A DNA stretch of 64,000 nt from Lentisphaeria bacterium (GCA_017457105.1 JAFTIA010000009.1:1-64000); one strand, 5' to 3'; shown: positions 15,744 to 25,599, counted from the first letter of the stretch. Made by a program: numbers and translations. Notes: generated from the letters alone by a model not told the origin.

Positions 15744-16666
15744 CAGTCCACCCGGGGCGGCAGCTGTTTTTTATCTGTTCCGGCAGCTGGACTGCTGATC
15801 ACAATGGAAACGGCTGAAAGAATGATGATGATCCCGAGAATGATTTTCCAGTTCATGGTTTCGTGAAAGAAAAAAGCGCCGATCACGACTGCCGTAACCG
15901 GTTCCAACGCTCCCAGCACAGCTACGGTTGTCGGGCCGATGCGGCGTATGGCAAGTGCCGTAAAGAGGAAACTGCAGAGCGATGGAAAAAGGGCAAGCCC
16001 CAGCGCATTCCCCCACGCTTTCACGCTGGGGAGCATTTGCAGATCCAGCCCCATTTTCAAAGGGATCAAAAAGACCGGGACGGAAAAAAGCAATGCGTAA
16101 AATGTCAATGTACTGTCCGGCAATTCCCGGAGTTTGGATTTTTTGAGTGCAACCATGTAAATGGCGTACACCAACCCGGAAAGCAGGAGGTAGATGATCC
16201 CTTTGAGGGGGACATGACTGCCCGTTCCCGGCTGGCAGAGCAGTGCCACGCCGCCAAGGGCTGTGATGATCCCGATGATGGTGCGGAGACTCATCTTTTC
16301 GTGGTAAAAGATCCGCATGATCATTGCCACCATGACCGGATAGATAAAAAGGATCGTTGCGGCGATCCCGGAATCCATGATTTTGAATGTAAGAAACCAG
16401 AAAAGGCAGGTCAATGCCAGCAGTATCCCGCTGATTATGACATGCGGCAGACAGCAAAGGGGCAGTTTAAAACTTTCTTTCCGGCAGAGCATCGCCGCTG
16501 CAATCAGGATCGAGGCAAAGAAAAACCGGTAGAACAGAACCGATAACGGCTGCAGCCCTTCCTGATACAGCGGTATCCCGAAAAAAGGGTTCATGCCAAA
16601 TGTAATGGCCGCCAGTGAGGCAAAAATAACCCCGGCGGTTTTGCCGGATCCTGCAAACATTTTCAT
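15743..16666 (-). CDS. EamA/DMT-family transporter
   Basis: The 307-residue protein has ten hydrophobic segments arranged as two EamA repeats (first about 10-150, second about 160-295), the architecture of drug/metabolite transporters. The second repeat carries GLVYAIYMVALKKSK and RIGPTTVAVLGALEPVTAVVIGAFFFHE, the usual proline-glutamate-rich hallmark. It would export or import a small metabolite across the inner membrane; the substrate cannot be read. The gene opens the four-gene operon with the polymerase, which is an odd pairing. The ribosome binding site is weak (AAAAAG). Confidence 0.88.
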   Translation of the reverse strand: MKMFAGSGKTAGVIFASLAAITFGMNPFFGIPLYQEGLQPLSVLFYRFFFASILIAAAMLCRKESFKLPLCCLPHVIISGILLALTCLFWFLTFKIMDSGIAATILFIYPVMVAMIMRIFYHEKMSLRTIIGIITALGGVALLCQPGTGSHVPLKGIIYLLLSGLVYAIYMVALKKSKLRELPDSTLTFYALLFSVPVFLIPLKMGLDLQMLPSVKAWGNALGLALFPSLCSFLFTALAIRRIGPTTVAVLGALEPVTAVVIGAFFFHETMNWKIILGIIIILSAVSIVISSPAAGTDKKQLPPRVD

Positions 16667-16691
16667 ACTTTTTAGAGTTGAAACAGTTGAG

Positions 16692-16731
16692 AAAAAAAGT
16701 CCCGGGATCTTATGATAAAAGACACCGGGAC
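16692..16731 (-). terminator. Rho-independent terminator of argG
   Basis: On the minus strand, GTCCCGG pairs with CCGGGAC over a 19-base loop and is followed by seven Ts. A second 9-bp hairpin (16741-16772, TATCTGCGG arms) lies between it and the argG stop and lacks a T tract. Confidence 0.85.
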
Positions 16732-16789
16732 CTTATCCTGTATCTGCGGCCGGCGGAAACTGACCGCAGATATGCCGGAAAAGTCCGGA

Positions 16790-17992
16790 TCAATAACGCT
16801 TCTGCTTGCTGCGGGCGAGAACACGCAGACGCAGGGCGTTCAATTTGATGAAGCCCGCGGCATCCTTGTGATCGTAGGTATCCGCATCTTCAAAGCTGGC
16901 AATGGCATCATCGTACAGGCTGTACGGGGAGCGGCGGCCGGTAACGTGGCAGGCGCCTTTGTAGAGTTTCACGCGGACATCGCCGGTGACGAATTTCTGG
17001 CTTTCGGTGATCATCACCTGCAGCATTTCCCGTTCCGGAGCGAACCAGAAGCCGTTGTAGATCATATCCGCATAGCGGGGGATCAGGCTGTCACGCAGGT
17101 GCATGACTTCACGGTCCAGCGTGATTTCTTCCAGACCGCGGTGTGCCAGATGCAGGATGGTGCCTGCGGGCGTTTCATACACGCCGCGGGACTTCATGCC
17201 CACAAAACGGTTTTCCACAATGTCCACGCGGCCGACAGCGTGTTTTTTGCCCATGGCATTGAGTTTGCGCATCAAATCAGCGGGGCTGTATTCCACACCG
17301 TCGATCTTCTTGGGAATGCCCTGTTCAAAGGTGATGATCACATCTTCGGCCGTATCGGCGGCCTTGCTCAGGGGATCGGTCATCACGGAGATTTCTTCCG
17401 GCAGTTCGTTCCACGGATCTTCCAGAATACCGCCTTCAAAGCTGATGTGCAGCAAATTGCGGTCCATGCTGTACGGTTTCTTTGCAGAAACATTGATCGG
17501 AATATTCTGGGCCTTGGCATATTCGATCATGTCCAGGCGGCCGGTGAATTTCCAGTTGGGGTCACGCCATGCGGCAATGACTTTGACATCCGGATCGATG
17601 GCGTTGGCGTTCAGCTCAAAACGGACCTGGTCATTGCCTTTGCCGGTGGCACCGTGGCAGATGGCATCCGCGCCTTCGGCTTTGGCAACTTCCACCAGAC
17701 GCTTGGCGATGAGCGGACGGGCAATGGAGGTGCCCAGAAGATAGTTCCCTTCGTAGATCGCGCCGCCCTGCAGCATCGGGAAAATGAAGTCACGGGCAAA
17801 TTCTTCGTTCAGATCATCAATGATGCACTTGCTGGCACCGGTGGCAATGGCTTTGGCTTCCAGACCGTCCAGTTCTTCCTCCTGGCCGACGTCTGCACAA
17901 TAGCAGATCACTTCAGCATTGTAGGTTTCCTTGACCCACTTGACGATGACGGACGTGTCCAGACCGCCGGAATAGGCTACGACGACTTTCAT
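16790..17992 (-). CDS. argG: Argininosuccinate synthase
   Basis: ArgG joins citrulline and aspartate with ATP to give argininosuccinate, the penultimate step of arginine synthesis. The 400-residue protein has the PP-loop [16 protein letters not shown] at its N-terminus, the citrulline/aspartate-binding [14 protein letters not shown], and [16 protein letters not shown] and GRRSPYSLY further on, all typical. AAGGGAG precedes the ATG. It faces the uracil-DNA glycosylase gene across a divergent promoter region and ends before a strong terminator, so it is a single-gene transcript. Confidence 0.97.
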   Translation of the reverse strand: MKVVVAYSGGLDTSVIVKWVKETYNAEVICYCADVGQEEELDGLEAKAIATGASKCIIDDLNEEFARDFIFPMLQGGAIYEGNYLLGTSIARPLIAKRLVEVAKAEGADAICHGATGKGNDQVRFELNANAIDPDVKVIAAWRDPNWKFTGRLDMIEYAKAQNIPINVSAKKPYSMDRNLLHISFEGGILEDPWNELPEEISVMTDPLSKAADTAEDVIITFEQGIPKKIDGVEYSPADLMRKLNAMGKKHAVGRVDIVENRFVGMKSRGVYETPAGTILHLAHRGLEEITLDREVMHLRDSLIPRYADMIYNGFWFAPEREMLQVMITESQKFVTGDVRVKLYKGACHVTGRRSPYSLYDDAIASFEDADTYDHKDAAGFIKLNALRLRVLARSKQKRY

Positions 17993-18051
17993 GTTTGACT
18001 CCCTTTATCGTTAGTTCTGCCGGAAACTTGCGCCCCCGGCTGTTTTTGGAC

Positions 18052-18111
18052 TTGCAATCCTGTTTTGACTCTGTATATTTATAATATACACCGCAAGTCG
18101 TCTTACGGCAA
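18052..18111. promoter_or_regulatory. Overlapping divergent promoters for argG and the uracil-DNA glycosylase
   Basis: Plus strand: TTGCAA (18052-18057), 16 bp, TATATT (18074-18079). Minus strand: TTGCCG (18111-18106), 17 bp, TATATT (18088-18083). The two -10 boxes form a perfect palindrome, TGTATATT-TAT-AATATACA, at 18072-18090. The part GTATATTTAxAATATACACCGCAA recurs almost unchanged at 41973-41996. Confidence 0.65.
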
Positions 18112-18126
18112 GTGAAAGATTGAACG

Positions 18127-18951
18127 ATGAGTGATGATTTTTTTGATCAAATGATGAAGATTCTGGCTTCCGGGGCGCAAAACCGTGCCGCCGATGTGGA
18201 TGAAGCCGTTTTGAAAGAGCTGATGAGTGACCGTCCGGCACCGGTCGAACGGGTTCCGCAGCCCGCTCCGCCGCCGGAACGGCGTTCTGTTCCCGGTCCT
18301 CCGCCGGTCCGGGAGATCCGGGAAAGCCGTGACGGGCATGAATTTTCTGAAAGGGCTCCGGCTGTGCCGCCGGTTTCACGCCCGTCTGTGGCGGGGATGG
18401 ATTGGGACGCATTGCAGCAGACCGTAGCATCCTGCAGGCAGTGCGGGTTGTGCCGTTCCCGGAATCACACGGTATTCGGCGAAGGCAATATCCATGCAGA
18501 ATTGATGTTTATCGGGGAAGGCCCCGGCGCAGATGAAGATGCTTCCGGGCGCCCCTTTGTTGGCCCTGCCGGGCAGCTCCTGACCAAAATGATCGCTGCT
18601 ATGACTTATACCCGGGAAGAAGTTTATATTGCCAATGTGGTGAAGTGCCGTCCTCCCGGGAACCGGAATCCAGCTCCGGATGAGGCACTTGCGTGTCTGG
18701 ATTATCTGAAACGGCAGATCGCATTGATCCGACCCAAAGTCATTGTTTGTCTGGGGGGCGTGGCATTGACTTTCCTGTGCCGGAACGCTGCAAATATTTC
18801 CAGAGCAAGAGGGCATTGGCTGGAATTTGAAGGGATTCCTGTGATGCCCACATTTCACCCCGCCTATCTTCTGCGGCAGGCGTCTGCCAAGCGGGAGGTT
18901 TGGAGCGATTTGCAGCAGGTTATGCGGGCACTTGGGCGTACCCGCAAATAA
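18127..18951 (+). CDS. Uracil-DNA glycosylase, family 4 type (iron-sulfur)
   Basis: It removes uracil from DNA at the start of base-excision repair. The 274-residue protein has a poorly conserved proline-rich N-terminal part (to about residue 90, with repeated PAPPPERR-like runs). The catalytic core starts with CRQCGLCRSR, which gives cysteines for the 4Fe-4S cluster, then GEGPGADEDASGRPFVGPAGQLL (motif A, in pieces), VVKCRPPGNRNPAPDEALAC (two more cysteines) and HPAYLLRQ (motif B). The motifs fit family 4; some related proteins are annotated as SPO1-type polymerase fragments. The long N-terminal linker is unusual. Its stop is 5 bases from that of the convergent glycosyltransferase. Confidence 0.9.
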   Translation: MSDDFFDQMMKILASGAQNRAADVDEAVLKELMSDRPAPVERVPQPAPPPERRSVPGPPPVREIRESRDGHEFSERAPAVPPVSRPSVAGMDWDALQQTVASCRQCGLCRSRNHTVFGEGNIHAELMFIGEGPGADEDASGRPFVGPAGQLLTKMIAAMTYTREEVYIANVVKCRPPGNRNPAPDEALACLDYLKRQIALIRPKVIVCLGGVALTFLCRNAANISRARGHWLEFEGIPVMPTFHPAYLLRQASAKREVWSDLQQVMRALGRTRK

Positions 18952-18956
18952 TTCAT

Positions 18957-19772
18957 TCAGCAGTCTTCCATGGGGGAATCCAGAATTTCCCGGTAGTGCA
19001 TTTTATTCAATGCTTTCTGCAGCTGACGGCGTGCCGCCGGTTTCGTGGTCTTGCGGCCGCCGGTTTCCGGGTTCAGGATCATGGTGGCGTGATCCAGATG
19101 GATCATGTGTTTCATCAGATTTTCTGACGGGATAAACAACATTTTGTATCCGGCATTTTCCAGTTTCCGGTGCATGGCTTTCCCCGCTGTTTCGCCATCT
19201 CCAAAACTCAAATTCATATCTTTGAGGAGTTTTGTCCGGTATACGGCACAATGACTGCGCAGAAACCAGTGTTCTTTGTGTTCCTGTGCAATGCTGCCCG
19301 GAGCTTTGCCGGTCAGAGGTGCCTTGATGTAGTTTCTGACAAGATTTTCCATTCCCTTTCCGAATTGCTTCAGAGGGGAAATGTATTCGAGTTTCCAACT
19401 GCCGGTCCCTGCGACTTGGGGATCTTCAAAGGGGTTCAACAACAAATTCAGGGCTCCTGCATCCAGAAAGAAGGTGTCGGTATGCATGGACATCACAAAT
19501 TCCGTATCCGTGATTTCCAGTGCCATATCCAGTGCCCGGGTGTGCGCCTCCGGGGGCTTTTCCCCGGGAATGGCTTTCCGTTCAATCAGTGTGATCCACG
19601 GGACAGTCCGCAGATATTCCAGAGAGGCATCTCCGGAGTCATTGTCGATCACGATTACTCTGACATTTTTCAGATCCAGATTTTTACGGATCATCCGCAA
19701 GCAGAGTTTGGTCAATTCCAGTGTTTTGTATTGCGGCAGAAGAATCGTCAGCCGGGAATCAGAAGAGGTCAT
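18957..19772 (-). CDS. Glycosyltransferase family 2 protein
   Basis: The protein has 271 residues from the second of two adjacent ATGs (19772; the first is 19775), with AAGGGG 6 bases upstream. It shows a GT-A fold start (LTILLPQYKTLELTKLCLRMI), the nucleotide-binding VIVIDNDSGDAS, and the metal-site variant SMHTDTFFLDAG. C-terminal parts include WFLRSHCAVYRTKLL and HMIHLDHATMILNPETG. It may add a sugar to a surface polymer, but donor and acceptor are unknown. The start lies inside the 3' end of the TPR gene (14-base overlap), so the two are translated together. Confidence 0.85.
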   Translation of the reverse strand: MTSSDSRLTILLPQYKTLELTKLCLRMIRKNLDLKNVRVIVIDNDSGDASLEYLRTVPWITLIERKAIPGEKPPEAHTRALDMALEITDTEFVMSMHTDTFFLDAGALNLLLNPFEDPQVAGTGSWKLEYISPLKQFGKGMENLVRNYIKAPLTGKAPGSIAQEHKEHWFLRSHCAVYRTKLLKDMNLSFGDGETAGKAMHRKLENAGYKMLFIPSENLMKHMIHLDHATMILNPETGGRKTTKPAARRQLQKALNKMHYREILDSPMEDC

Positions 19773-21087
19773 CATTTGCCCCTTTTTGCGTTTTATCCTC
19801 TTCTTCCACAATGACTTCTTCCGGATGCGCCGCTTCATATTCGGCTACCCGTTTGGCCGCATCCATAAAACGGGCACTGCGGCGGACGATTTCATGCATC
19901 AATTCATAATAACGTTTTTCGTTGCCTTGGGCAAGATGATATTCCGCAAGAGTGTACATCCCGGTAAGAAGGGTGCGTCCGGCTTCCATGTTGGGATAAA
20001 ATTCCTCCATAATATCCAACCCCCGCTGAATATCGCCGGATTCATACAAACATTGGCCGATGGCGAAACGGCTTTCCGCTTCTTTCTGCAGACTGCGACC
20101 GGAAAGTTTGAATTCTTCCATGGCGGCTGCGTAGTTTTTGAGCTCAAAATAAATCTGCCCCAATTCAAAATGCAATATGGCATCTTTGGGATAGACTTCG
20201 CTGCGTTTTTTTGCTTTTTTAAGGCGGTATGCCTGCCGATGGGCTTCCAGTTCGGCGATTTGTCCTTCGGCGTCTTCATATTCTTCCGGGGTGGCACGCA
20301 GGAGTTTCAGCGATTCATCGATCTGGCAGAGATAGGCTTTTTCAGTAGCCTTGTCGATCATGGGGTCCAGTGCGCCGAGGCGTTCGGCAACGGCCTTGTA
20401 TTCTTTCTGGGCATTTTCGTAATCTTCGGCAACCATGTAGGCTTCGGCAAGTTTTTTACGCATGTCCACAGAGTCGTTGTGCATCAGTTCTTTGGTGAAC
20501 CGCTTGATCAAAATCTGTGCTTGATCCGCATCGTAAATGTTTCCGTCGATCAACTGCTGAATAACAGCTTCCCCATCCGCATCATTGATTTTCTTCGTGG
20601 GACGCCGGATCCGTTCCAGTTTATCTTTTGCGACAGCCATTTTTGCGGCAAGTTTGCTGTCTTTGGGCGAAAAACGCTTGACAAAGGAGAGTGCTTCCAC
20701 CGCAATAAACGGTGCATCCATCGCCAGTGCCGCATCTGCCATGGCATAAAGAACCGCCGTATTATTAAGGTTGATCGCCAGCAGATCTTCGCAAACCGCA
20801 ATAGCAGCCAAGGGGTCAGTGTAGGTCAGATTTTTGATTTTGGGCAGTTTCACGGCAGTCATGACAGCACCGATCAATTGGGCGGCAATGCTGTTTTTTT
20901 TCAGTTTTTCCAGTTCCAATTCCCGCAGTTTTTCCCGGGCGGGTTCCAAATCGGGGAAATCCTGTACAACTTTCTTGAAACGCTGCAGGACGACTTCCCC
21001 TTTCATCAACGCCGCAACGCTCCGGGCGTGATTGAATTCATCTTTCGCCTTGATGGAGGACTGCTCCAGTGTCTTAAGGTCCAGCAT
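19759..21087 (-). CDS. TPR-repeat protein, cytoplasmic
   Basis: The 442-residue protein lacks a signal peptide and is almost all alpha-helical. Recognisable tetratricopeptide units include DSVDMRKKLAEAYMVAEDYENAQKEYK (in pieces), AILHFELGQIYFELKNYAAAMEEFK and ESRFAIGQCLYESGDIQRGLDIM, with the usual A/Y spacing. An acidic tail (EEVIVEEEDKTQKGANDDLF) closes the protein. TPR proteins scaffold other proteins; the partner may be the glycosyltransferase encoded 14 bases inside its 3' end. AGGGAG lies before the ATG. I cannot assign a specific role. Confidence 0.85.
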   Translation of the reverse strand: MLDLKTLEQSSIKAKDEFNHARSVAALMKGEVVLQRFKKVVQDFPDLEPAREKLRELELEKLKKNSIAAQLIGAVMTAVKLPKIKNLTYTDPLAAIAVCEDLLAINLNNTAVLYAMADAALAMDAPFIAVEALSFVKRFSPKDSKLAAKMAVAKDKLERIRRPTKKINDADGEAVIQQLIDGNIYDADQAQILIKRFTKELMHNDSVDMRKKLAEAYMVAEDYENAQKEYKAVAERLGALDPMIDKATEKAYLCQIDESLKLLRATPEEYEDAEGQIAELEAHRQAYRLKKAKKRSEVYPKDAILHFELGQIYFELKNYAAAMEEFKLSGRSLQKEAESRFAIGQCLYESGDIQRGLDIMEEFYPNMEAGRTLLTGMYTLAEYHLAQGNEKRYYELMHEIVRRSARFMDAAKRVAEYEAAHPEEVIVEEEDKTQKGANDDLF

Positions 21088-21129
21088 AAAAATTCAACTC
21101 CCTGTTTTCTGCATTACATTTATCTTTAT

Positions 21130-21158
21130 AATGTAGCATAAGATGGTATAAAATGCAA
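21130..21158 (-). promoter_or_regulatory. Promoter of the TPR gene
   Basis: On the minus strand, TTGCAT (21158-21153), 17 bp and TGC-TACATT (ending at 21130), about 40 bases ahead of the start codon. Confidence 0.55.
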
Positions 21159-21163
21159 ATTTA

Positions 21164-21197
21164 TGCAAGAAACGGTAAATTTCATCCGTTCCTTGCA
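21164..21197 (-). terminator. Possible terminator hairpin after the large catabolic gene
   Basis: TGCAAG..ACGG pairs with CCGT..CTTGCA around a ten-base loop, with one 2x2 internal loop. The sequence after it on the minus strand is T-rich but has no clean T run, so activity is uncertain. Confidence 0.4.
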
Positions 21198-21216
21198 TCT
21201 ATTTGCTGTGATCAGG

Positions 21217-24200
21217 TCAGAGTTCCAGGAAAAAGATCCTGTTTCCCCGGGTGACATAGATTTTGCCATCGCTGCACCAGAGGTCATTGATTCTGCTTTC
21301 CAGTCTGAACTCTGCAAGGAGTTTTCCGGCGCCGTTCAGCTTGCAAACTGTTTGCATATCTGAAACAATGATTTCCTGTGTTTTGCTGTTGACTGCCAGA
21401 TGTGTTCCTTTGCAGGGAATATCTGCGGTCCAGAGCGGACGGCACTCGCCATCAATGGCAAGAAGCTGATTGCTCCATGTGGCAACAAGGATCTCCGGAC
21501 GGGCATCCCCGGTGAATTTCCCGGTGGTCCAGGTGCGGATGATTATGCCCGGACCAAGATTGACTTGTTTCAGCGGTACGCCTTGAGCGTTGTAGAGATT
21601 CAGCCATGTGTACAACCCCTGTGCATCTGCAAGGAGTTCCGGTTTGCCGTCTCCGTTGAAATCATCCACAAAAGCCTTTGTGCGCTGCAGAGAACCGAAA
21701 CTTGGGAAATGCCGGTATCCGGGAACATTGCTGGAAAAACTGGAAACATTTTTTCCTGTCTTGCTGTTTACTGTCCACATGTAAACGCCGTCAGACCCAC
21801 TGTGGCGGAGCCCCACGGCATGGTGGGAACCATCCGGCTGATCGACGATGCAGATCTGGCGGCATGGGCCCCATGTTTGAGGATAACGGCCAAGCAGTTT
21901 GCCGTTCAGGTCAAGCACTTCCATGGTACATGCACTGCCTGCATAGAGGCGGCCTGCTTTATATTCCAGTGCAAAAATCCCGGGATAAGGTTTCTTGAAC
22001 CAGTAATATTTCTGGGTGGCTTCCACTTCCGGCGCAAGGACGGAAGTGAAACTCCAGCATTTTTTCCCTTGCATATCAAAAGCGGCAATTTCTTCCCCTT
22101 TTGTCCCAGCGATCAGAAAATTTTCTGCCTGCACCGCACACTGAACGGGGGCGGATAAACTCCATTGCTGCTTGATCCGGTATTTTTTATCCAGCAGCAG
22201 GAGGTTGTTTCCGGCTCCGGCAAGGAAGCCCGCCCGGACAGGGCGGATAAATTGTATATTTGCCGGGAGCGTGCATATTTTTGTTTCTTTTGCCGGGACA
22301 GGCTTGACCTTTTTGCCGTCTGCAGACTGTTTGCTCTGCTGAACCGGCTGAAGGGCATTTTTTATTGTCCGGGCAGCAAATGTTTTATCTGCCGGGGAAA
22401 TGCGGGAAAGTTGTAAACTGCCCTTGTTATCCAGCGTGTATTTTTGCCCGTTGATGGTGATCACAGAACCGGGCTTGCCGGAGAGGCGGAGCAACTTGCT
22501 GAATTCCCAATCCATCCCGACCGGGTGTTCTGCCGCAAAGAAGGTGCCAAGTTTGGTCACACCCTGGCCGGAGATCCGGTCTTTTTCCACCGTTACCAGA
22601 GTTCCCTTGCCGACTCCGGCAAGTTCCCTGCAGAAAACCAGCATGGGGGCCGGCATTTGGAACAAGGCCGCGTTGTCTGCAACGGTTCCGCTTTTTACCG
22701 GATCGTCGGGATCGTTGCGGCAGAAAAGCTGGAAGGTGGTGACGGGCTTTGCCGGATCACATGCCATGGTTCGCTTGATTGCCGCATCCGAACCGGTTTT
22801 GAGGACGATCTCACCGTCGCTTACTGTCATGGTGACGGGCTGGATTTCTGTCGCCGCCTGCGCTCCGGCATTGAGGGCAAGATGTCCAACGCCGATCCAG
22901 TTTGCCGCAGATTGAGAGGAGGTGGCCGCCACTTCCAGTTCAAGAACATGTTCGCCTTTGTTCAATTTTTGAGTCCCGAAATGGATGGTATTGGCTGCCA
23001 GTTCCGAAGTGGCTGAAAAATGGGGTATATTGGAGAGGATTTTCTTCCCGTCCAGATACACATTCAAAGCGGCCGCACGGCTGTTGTGGTCGTACAAAGT
23101 CAGTGCCGGATTGCATGTCATGCTCTGCGGCACCTGGAAATAGATCACAGCTTTGTCGCCGATCTTACTGGTTTCAAAGAGGGTATTGCGTGCGCCGGAA
23201 GACACGGGACATGCGGGGACTCCTTTATGTTTCAGCGCACTGATTTTGGTAAAATCTCCGGAGTTTGCCCCGGTACCGGCAAACTGGATCTGTTTGCCAT
23301 CCTGTATGGACTTGACCCGGGATTTTGTCTGCATATTGATCTGGATCGTCAGGGGCAGACCGGATTTTTCTGCAGGTGTGATGGTATCTGCCAGAAGAAC
23401 GAAGGTCCGGTTCCGCAGAAGAAGATCCCGCTGCCACGCAGAAAATGCGTGATCCGGCACGCCGCCGGAGAAATACACCGTTTCACCCGCCTGACCGTAA
23501 TGATAGACTTGCCCCACCGTGGGGATCTCCCGGGCGGTCACGCCGCTTTGGGTGGGCTGGACGTAATTGCCGAACCCGTGGAGGAGATTCACGCCGTCCA
23601 GCCGGAGTCCGCTCAAACTCAAAAGTTTGAAAGGCGTCCGGTAACTCTCGTTAAAGCAGTTGAAACTGATCCAGTCGCCGGTGGTGTCCAGCGTATTCCG
23701 CCAGCCAAGACCGAGGAAACAATTTTCCTTCGGGGCCGTGACACGGAAGAACCTGCGTTCCCCTTCCATCATGGGGGCGGTGGTCCATGTATTCAGGAGT
23801 TCCGTCGGCGGGCGGGGTTGAAGTTTGCCGGTTGGGGCGTAGGAGGCTCCGAATTTGTAGAATCCATTCTGATCCTTTGCCAGAAGATTGGCAAACCAGA
23901 GATATTTGCCGTCACCGGTATGTTCGGCAGCCAGATGGAAGGTCTGCCGGTAAGCCGTGCCGAGGATCTCGCTGTTGCGGGAGCCATCCCATTGGGTCTG
24001 CATGAACCGGAGCGCATTGGCAAGTGCGCCATCGGGATTGAATTCGGCGCCGCCGGAGAGCCCGAAAAACTGGCAGGCGGGATTGATGGAGCCGGAAACG
24101 AACCATGAAACGATCCCCCGTTCCCCTTCGATCCAGCTGTTGAGTTTGTTTGCCACGGCAAATTCACTTTCTGCCCGGGCAATGGCATTTTCCCATGCCG

Positions 24201-25599
24201 GGGCCGGATAATCCCGCATAAAATAGCGACCGAGGGCGTAGTTGGAGATTTGCGCCCACTGCCCGTGACGGCTGCTGGTGGTCAGGCTTTTGGGGTTGAC
24301 CGGCCGGGTCCAGTGGACATGGTGTTTCCACTGGCGGGCGAAAGCGTTGGTAATATCCAGCCGTTGCTTATCCGTAAAAAACGGGTGTTCCTCCACCAGA
24401 TCCCACAGCAGGATCATGTGGTGGGCGGCGTAGTGATAGGGCCCCGCCAGAGGGTCGTTGGGCAGTTCAATACTTTCTGCGTTGAACCGTTTGAAATCCC
24501 GGATGGCTTGTGCGTCCGGAAACGCCAGTCGGAGAAATTCCCCGGCATAAAAGGTGTCCCCCGTCTGGTAAAAGAGAGCGAGAACGCCGGAAATGTAGTT
24601 CCAGCCGTAGTATGTACCAGTGGTGTAGTAGTGGGAGGCGTTGGCGGGATCGACCTTGCTTTTGTCAAAGCCCGGTACATGGAGCTTCATCAGCACGTTC
24701 GCAGTGTCAGAGCCTTTTTTCAAAAGACCTGCCGCCTGAACGGCTCCGGCATCCTCACTGCCGCCGCAGAGGATCACATTCCAGCCGCCGCCGGTGGGAT
24801 TGTGGATGCTGCGAAGTTCATAGCCGCCTTTGCCGGGATAGATTTTGTCGGTATAACAGAATCCCCGCTTGTACAATTTGTCGATAAACGGGTTGTTGAT
24901 GCGGTTGCCGAGGGCGATTACATGCTGTTTCAGAGGAATGGAGATCGTTTCCGCCGGGACGATTTTTGATCCGAACCGTGCTGCAAGTTCACGGGCGGCT
25001 TGTTGAAGATCCGGGGTGTTTCCGGCGGCGATCACCGCCTCCTTCAATGGCGTTGTCCGGTAAAGCGGCTTTAATTTCTGAATGACCGGCGGTGGCGGAG
25101 GATTGCCGGTTGCTGCCGTTTTCCGGAGTCGGGTAATTTCTTTTACCCGGGCAACATCAATATTACGGATGAGAAAATCCGGTTTTCCTGTGTAAGTTCC
25201 GTAAATATAAAGGGTGAAGTGTTTGCATCCTGCAGGGATTTCCAGCTGCATGATAAATTTTTCAAATTCGCCCGTGTTGGTGTCGGCAAAGCGGAGAACC
25301 GCCAGCTTTTGACCGGCGGGGATGATGACCATCTGGGCCCCGTCAAGATTGCCGGATGCTTCTACGGTGATTTCGTATTTCCCGGGTTCAGGGGAGGGGA
25401 TCAGACGGCGGATCCCCCATTCGTTGACATCACTCTGATCTGCGATCCGGAGCAGTTTATTGGTGATTTTTGCGATTCCCGGGCCTTTGCCGTAAGTATT
25501 CCAGCCTTGCGGAAATCCTTTGGCATCCGGCTCAAGGGACAATGGCGCGGCGGCGGCACTGAGGCACAATGCGGCCGGAATGAGGTATTTCAATATCAT
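21217..25599 (-). CDS. Large secreted heparinase/alginate-lyase-like protein with C-terminal beta-propeller
   Basis: The 1460-residue protein has a signal peptide (ILKYLIPAALCLSAAAAP). Residues about 20-150 form a beta-sandwich-like domain nearly matching the separate small protein at 25662-26126. About 185-310 is an alpha/beta segment (HVIALGNRINNPFIDKLYKRG, LCGGSEDAGAVQAAGLL) like those before glycosidase domains. About 315-700 is a helical toroid-like region (YTTGTYYGWNYISGVLALFYQTGD, HYAAHHMILLWDL), then a beta-rich part (FISFNCFNESY and DHAFSAWQRDLLL), together like heparinase II/III or alginate lyases. The last 300 residues read as propeller blades (VDDFNGDGKPELLADAQG, GKFTGDARPEILVATW). 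It probably degrades a complex polysaccharide outside the cytoplasm; the substrate is not readable. GAAGGGG precedes the ATG. Confidence 0.8.
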   Translation of the reverse strand: MILKYLIPAALCLSAAAAPLSLEPDAKGFPQGWNTYGKGPGIAKITNKLLRIADQSDVNEWGIRRLIPSPEPGKYEITVEASGNLDGAQMVIIPAGQKLAVLRFADTNTGEFEKFIMQLEIPAGCKHFTLYIYGTYTGKPDFLIRNIDVARVKEITRLRKTAATGNPPPPPVIQKLKPLYRTTPLKEAVIAAGNTPDLQQAARELAARFGSKIVPAETISIPLKQHVIALGNRINNPFIDKLYKRGFCYTDKIYPGKGGYELRSIHNPTGGGWNVILCGGSEDAGAVQAAGLLKKGSDTANVLMKLHVPGFDKSKVDPANASHYYTTGTYYGWNYISGVLALFYQTGDTFYAGEFLRLAFPDAQAIRDFKRFNAESIELPNDPLAGPYHYAAHHMILLWDLVEEHPFFTDKQRLDITNAFARQWKHHVHWTRPVNPKSLTTSSRHGQWAQISNYALGRYFMRDYPAPAWENAIARAESEFAVANKLNSWIEGERGIVSWFVSGSINPACQFFGLSGGAEFNPDGALANALRFMQTQWDGSRNSEILGTAYRQTFHLAAEHTGDGKYLWFANLLAKDQNGFYKFGASYAPTGKLQPRPPTELLNTWTTAPMMEGERRFFRVTAPKENCFLGLGWRNTLDTTGDWISFNCFNESYRTPFKLLSLSGLRLDGVNLLHGFGNYVQPTQSGVTAREIPTVGQVYHYGQAGETVYFSGGVPDHAFSAWQRDLLLRNRTFVLLADTITPAEKSGLPLTIQINMQTKSRVKSIQDGKQIQFAGTGANSGDFTKISALKHKGVPACPVSSGARNTLFETSKIGDKAVIYFQVPQSMTCNPALTLYDHNSRAAALNVYLDGKKILSNIPHFSATSELAANTIHFGTQKLNKGEHVLELEVAATSSQSAANWIGVGHLALNAGAQAATEIQPVTMTVSDGEIVLKTGSDAAIKRTMACDPAKPVTTFQLFCRNDPDDPVKSGTVADNAALFQMPAPMLVFCRELAGVGKGTLVTVEKDRISGQGVTKLGTFFAAEHPVGMDWEFSKLLRLSGKPGSVITINGQKYTLDNKGSLQLSRISPADKTFAARTIKNALQPVQQSKQSADGKKVKPVPAKETKICTLPANIQFIRPVRAGFLAGAGNNLLLLDKKYRIKQQWSLSAPVQCAVQAENFLIAGTKGEEIAAFDMQGKKCWSFTSVLAPEVEATQKYYWFKKPYPGIFALEYKAGRLYAGSACTMEVLDLNGKLLGRYPQTWGPCRQICIVDQPDGSHHAVGLRHSGSDGVYMWTVNSKTGKNVSSFSSNVPGYRHFPSFGSLQRTKAFVDDFNGDGKPELLADAQGLYTWLNLYNAQGVPLKQVNLGPGIIIRTWTTGKFTGDARPEILVATWSNQLLAIDGECRPLWTADIPCKGTHLAVNSKTQEIIVSDMQTVCKLNGAGKLLAEFRLESRINDLWCSDGKIYVTRGNRIFFLEL

